Positions 62,537-64,000 of a stretch of DNA of 64,000 nt are shown piece by piece (within the stretch, counting starts at the first letter, position 1; each line of letters starts with the position of its first letter). Both the position numbers and the translations under genes were made by a program. The notes under the pieces were generated by a model. That model did not search any database. It was not told the origin of the DNA and worked only from the letters and a program-made list of their open reading frames with translations. The DNA lies in the NCBI GenBank assembly GCA_028023455.1, contig JAQFVV010000036.1, forward strand, positions 6,875,576 through 6,939,575, given 5' to 3'. This DNA comes from Epiperipatus broadwayi (Eukaryota > Onychophora > Udeonychophora > Euonychophora > Peripatidae).

Positions 62537-62561
62537 GGTAAATTTTAGCCAGGGTGAGAGA

Positions 62562-63200
62562 TGTTATAGTCCTCCCTTCTCTCAGAAGTAGACTATTCCA
62601 GATGCCGCCTTATCTGATCGGATTAAGCATCGTTTGCCACAGGCCAATAGGCTGATGTATAGATAAAAGCATAGCCAATGATTATTACAGGGCAATGAGC
62701 AATGATGCTTGCTGAATCCAAAGGTTTTCAATAAGGTCAGGGATCTGGGTATAAATAGTCAACCTTTTGTGAGGATCAGGGAAGAACGTGTCTAACCTAA
62801 ACAGACTCTTTGCGTTCTCCCAGGGAAATTCTGCTAACCTAAACAGCAGCAAGTATTCCCATTGATAGCACTATGCTATTTAGATCTACGTAGCTAGGCA
62901 AGTCCCACAGAGACCGGACATTGCTAAGATCACACTCGGCTCGAGGCAAGCTGTCTTGTACAGCTGGAAGAGTCATAGACCTTACCCGTGAGGCAAGCCA
63001 TAAGGTGTGGCTGGAAGCGGCAGGCAAAACCCAGAGTTTATGTTAAACTCCAATATTCAACTTATAAATAGTCATTTGTATACTGTATATTATATTGTAT
63101 ATATTTGTACATAATAAACATATTAAATTATAATACTTGTTTCAGTATTATTGTACATTATTTACTGTTAGTTGAGTCTTTATCCAGACCAAACACAACA
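62562..63200 (+). repeat. 3' LTR
   Basis: It is nearly identical to the 5' LTR and is preceded by a purine-rich tract (AGGGTGAGAGA), the likely plus-strand primer. It is followed by the CTACA target duplication. Small differences include a 3-bp insertion near 62787. Confidence 0.92.
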
Positions 63201-64000
63201 CTACACTAATTACTTTTATTTCCTAATTTTTAATACTAATAAAAATGTAATTATTAATCAATTAATGTTAAAAATATCTATTTTATTCTTCGTGATATGC
63301 ATAATTTTTTTAAATAAAAACTTCATAAGGAATGTATCGGCTATTCTCAAAAAATATATATAAATAAAAATCAACAAAAATAGATAATCCTGTTTTAATT
63401 CAATTGTCCATTTCTATTTAATATTCTTTTTTTTATAACAAAATTCATACTACACAATTTTTCTTTTTCTGCAAATATAAACCTGATATACCATCCAGAT
63501 GAAAACATGGCATTGACTGCACCTTTCCTTCAGATGTTTCTACCGCATCATGGTGAAGTTGAACATTATCTGTTTTTTATGGTTTGCATCTGTATAAAAT
63601 TTGACATTATAGCTGCATAATATTTGAAACAAATGTGATAGTTGTTAATACATTTATAGTCGTTTTTAGTAATTTTTCGCTAGGTGGCGCTTTAATCAAA
63701 GCAAAACATTGATTTGAATGCCATTTCTAATTAGCATGAACAAACAATAAAAAAAGTCCACTTTATTTCCAGTGTTTGGAGAAAGTTCTGCAATTTTATA
63801 AATATCTATTTTTTCCAATTGTACATCAATAATAAAAGAATATCAAGTCATACAAATAATTTTTGGCAATTATTTTTCTGATCTCTTTTTTATCTTTAAA
63901 TATTTCAATATCTTGCCATAATTATTTATTTCATGAATACAAATATTTCTAAGTGTTAGAATTTCATTCATATATCTACAATTTAGTAGATCAAATAATT
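63201..64000. other. AT-rich flank with a weak exon candidate
   Basis: Mostly AT-rich non-coding sequence. From about 63460 to 63620 a plus-strand frame reads through IYHPDENMALTAPFLQMFLPHHGEVEHYL without stops. A possible acceptor (CCATCCAG) ends at 63498. The peptide has a natural amino-acid mix, but I do not recognise it and see no good donor. Confidence 0.25.

Larger units (their letters stand above)
57584..63200 (+). mobile_element. Gypsy-type LTR retrotransposon, internally deleted and carrying nested insertions
   Basis: Two LTRs of about 637 bp (57584-58220 and 62562-63200) start TGTTATAG and end CACAACA. The element is flanked by an identical 5-bp duplication CTACA (57579-57583 and 63201-63205). 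Between them are a leader, a gag with two zinc knuckles, a protease region and the start of the RT spacer, then a jump to the C-terminal tail of integrase. Most of RT, RNase H and integrase is deleted. A foldback of about 2.2 kb sits in gag. Confidence 0.93.

Overview
The window is eukaryotic nuclear DNA from an invertebrate animal. It is very AT-rich (well under 35% G+C by eye), has spliced genes with long introns, and is packed with transposable elements. No bacterial features are present. The mix of RTE-type LINEs, a Penelope-like element, Merlin DNA transposons and a Gypsy-type LTR element fits several invertebrate groups. One LINE family recalls elements common in arachnids, but I cannot fix the taxon from sequence alone.

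Layout: (1) 1-818, the last exon of a plus-strand gene that looks like a leucine-rich-repeat kinase (LRRK) C-terminus. (2) 4386-34732, a complete minus-strand SYF2 gene (spliceosome factor) whose 7 coding exons, 237 codons in all, can be joined with consistent GT-AG sites and phases. Its first coding exon holds only three codons and its introns are full of repeats. (3) 35798-37082, head to head with SYF2, an intronless CENP-K-like kinetochore gene copy carrying a frameshift and a repeat insertion. (4) 37083-45340, decayed LINE relics and featureless AT-rich DNA. (5) 45340-57580, an array of diverged repeats with foldback elements and a nearly full-length RTE LINE inside it. (6) 57584-63200, an LTR retrotransposon with a matching 5-bp target duplication. 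A foldback element interrupts its gag, and an RTE fragment interrupts the foldback. (7) 63201-64000, AT-rich flank with one weak exon candidate.

The host genes serve basic nuclear functions (splicing, kinetochore), and SYF2 and the CENP-K-like copy start about 1.1 kb apart in opposite directions. Everything else is transposon history. Three nested insertions can be ordered: Merlin inside Merlin (8-bp duplication), RTE inside a Penelope-like relic, and RTE inside foldback inside LTR element. The most unusual signal is a hammerhead-ribozyme-like core in the arms of a multi-copy foldback repeat (called family B here).
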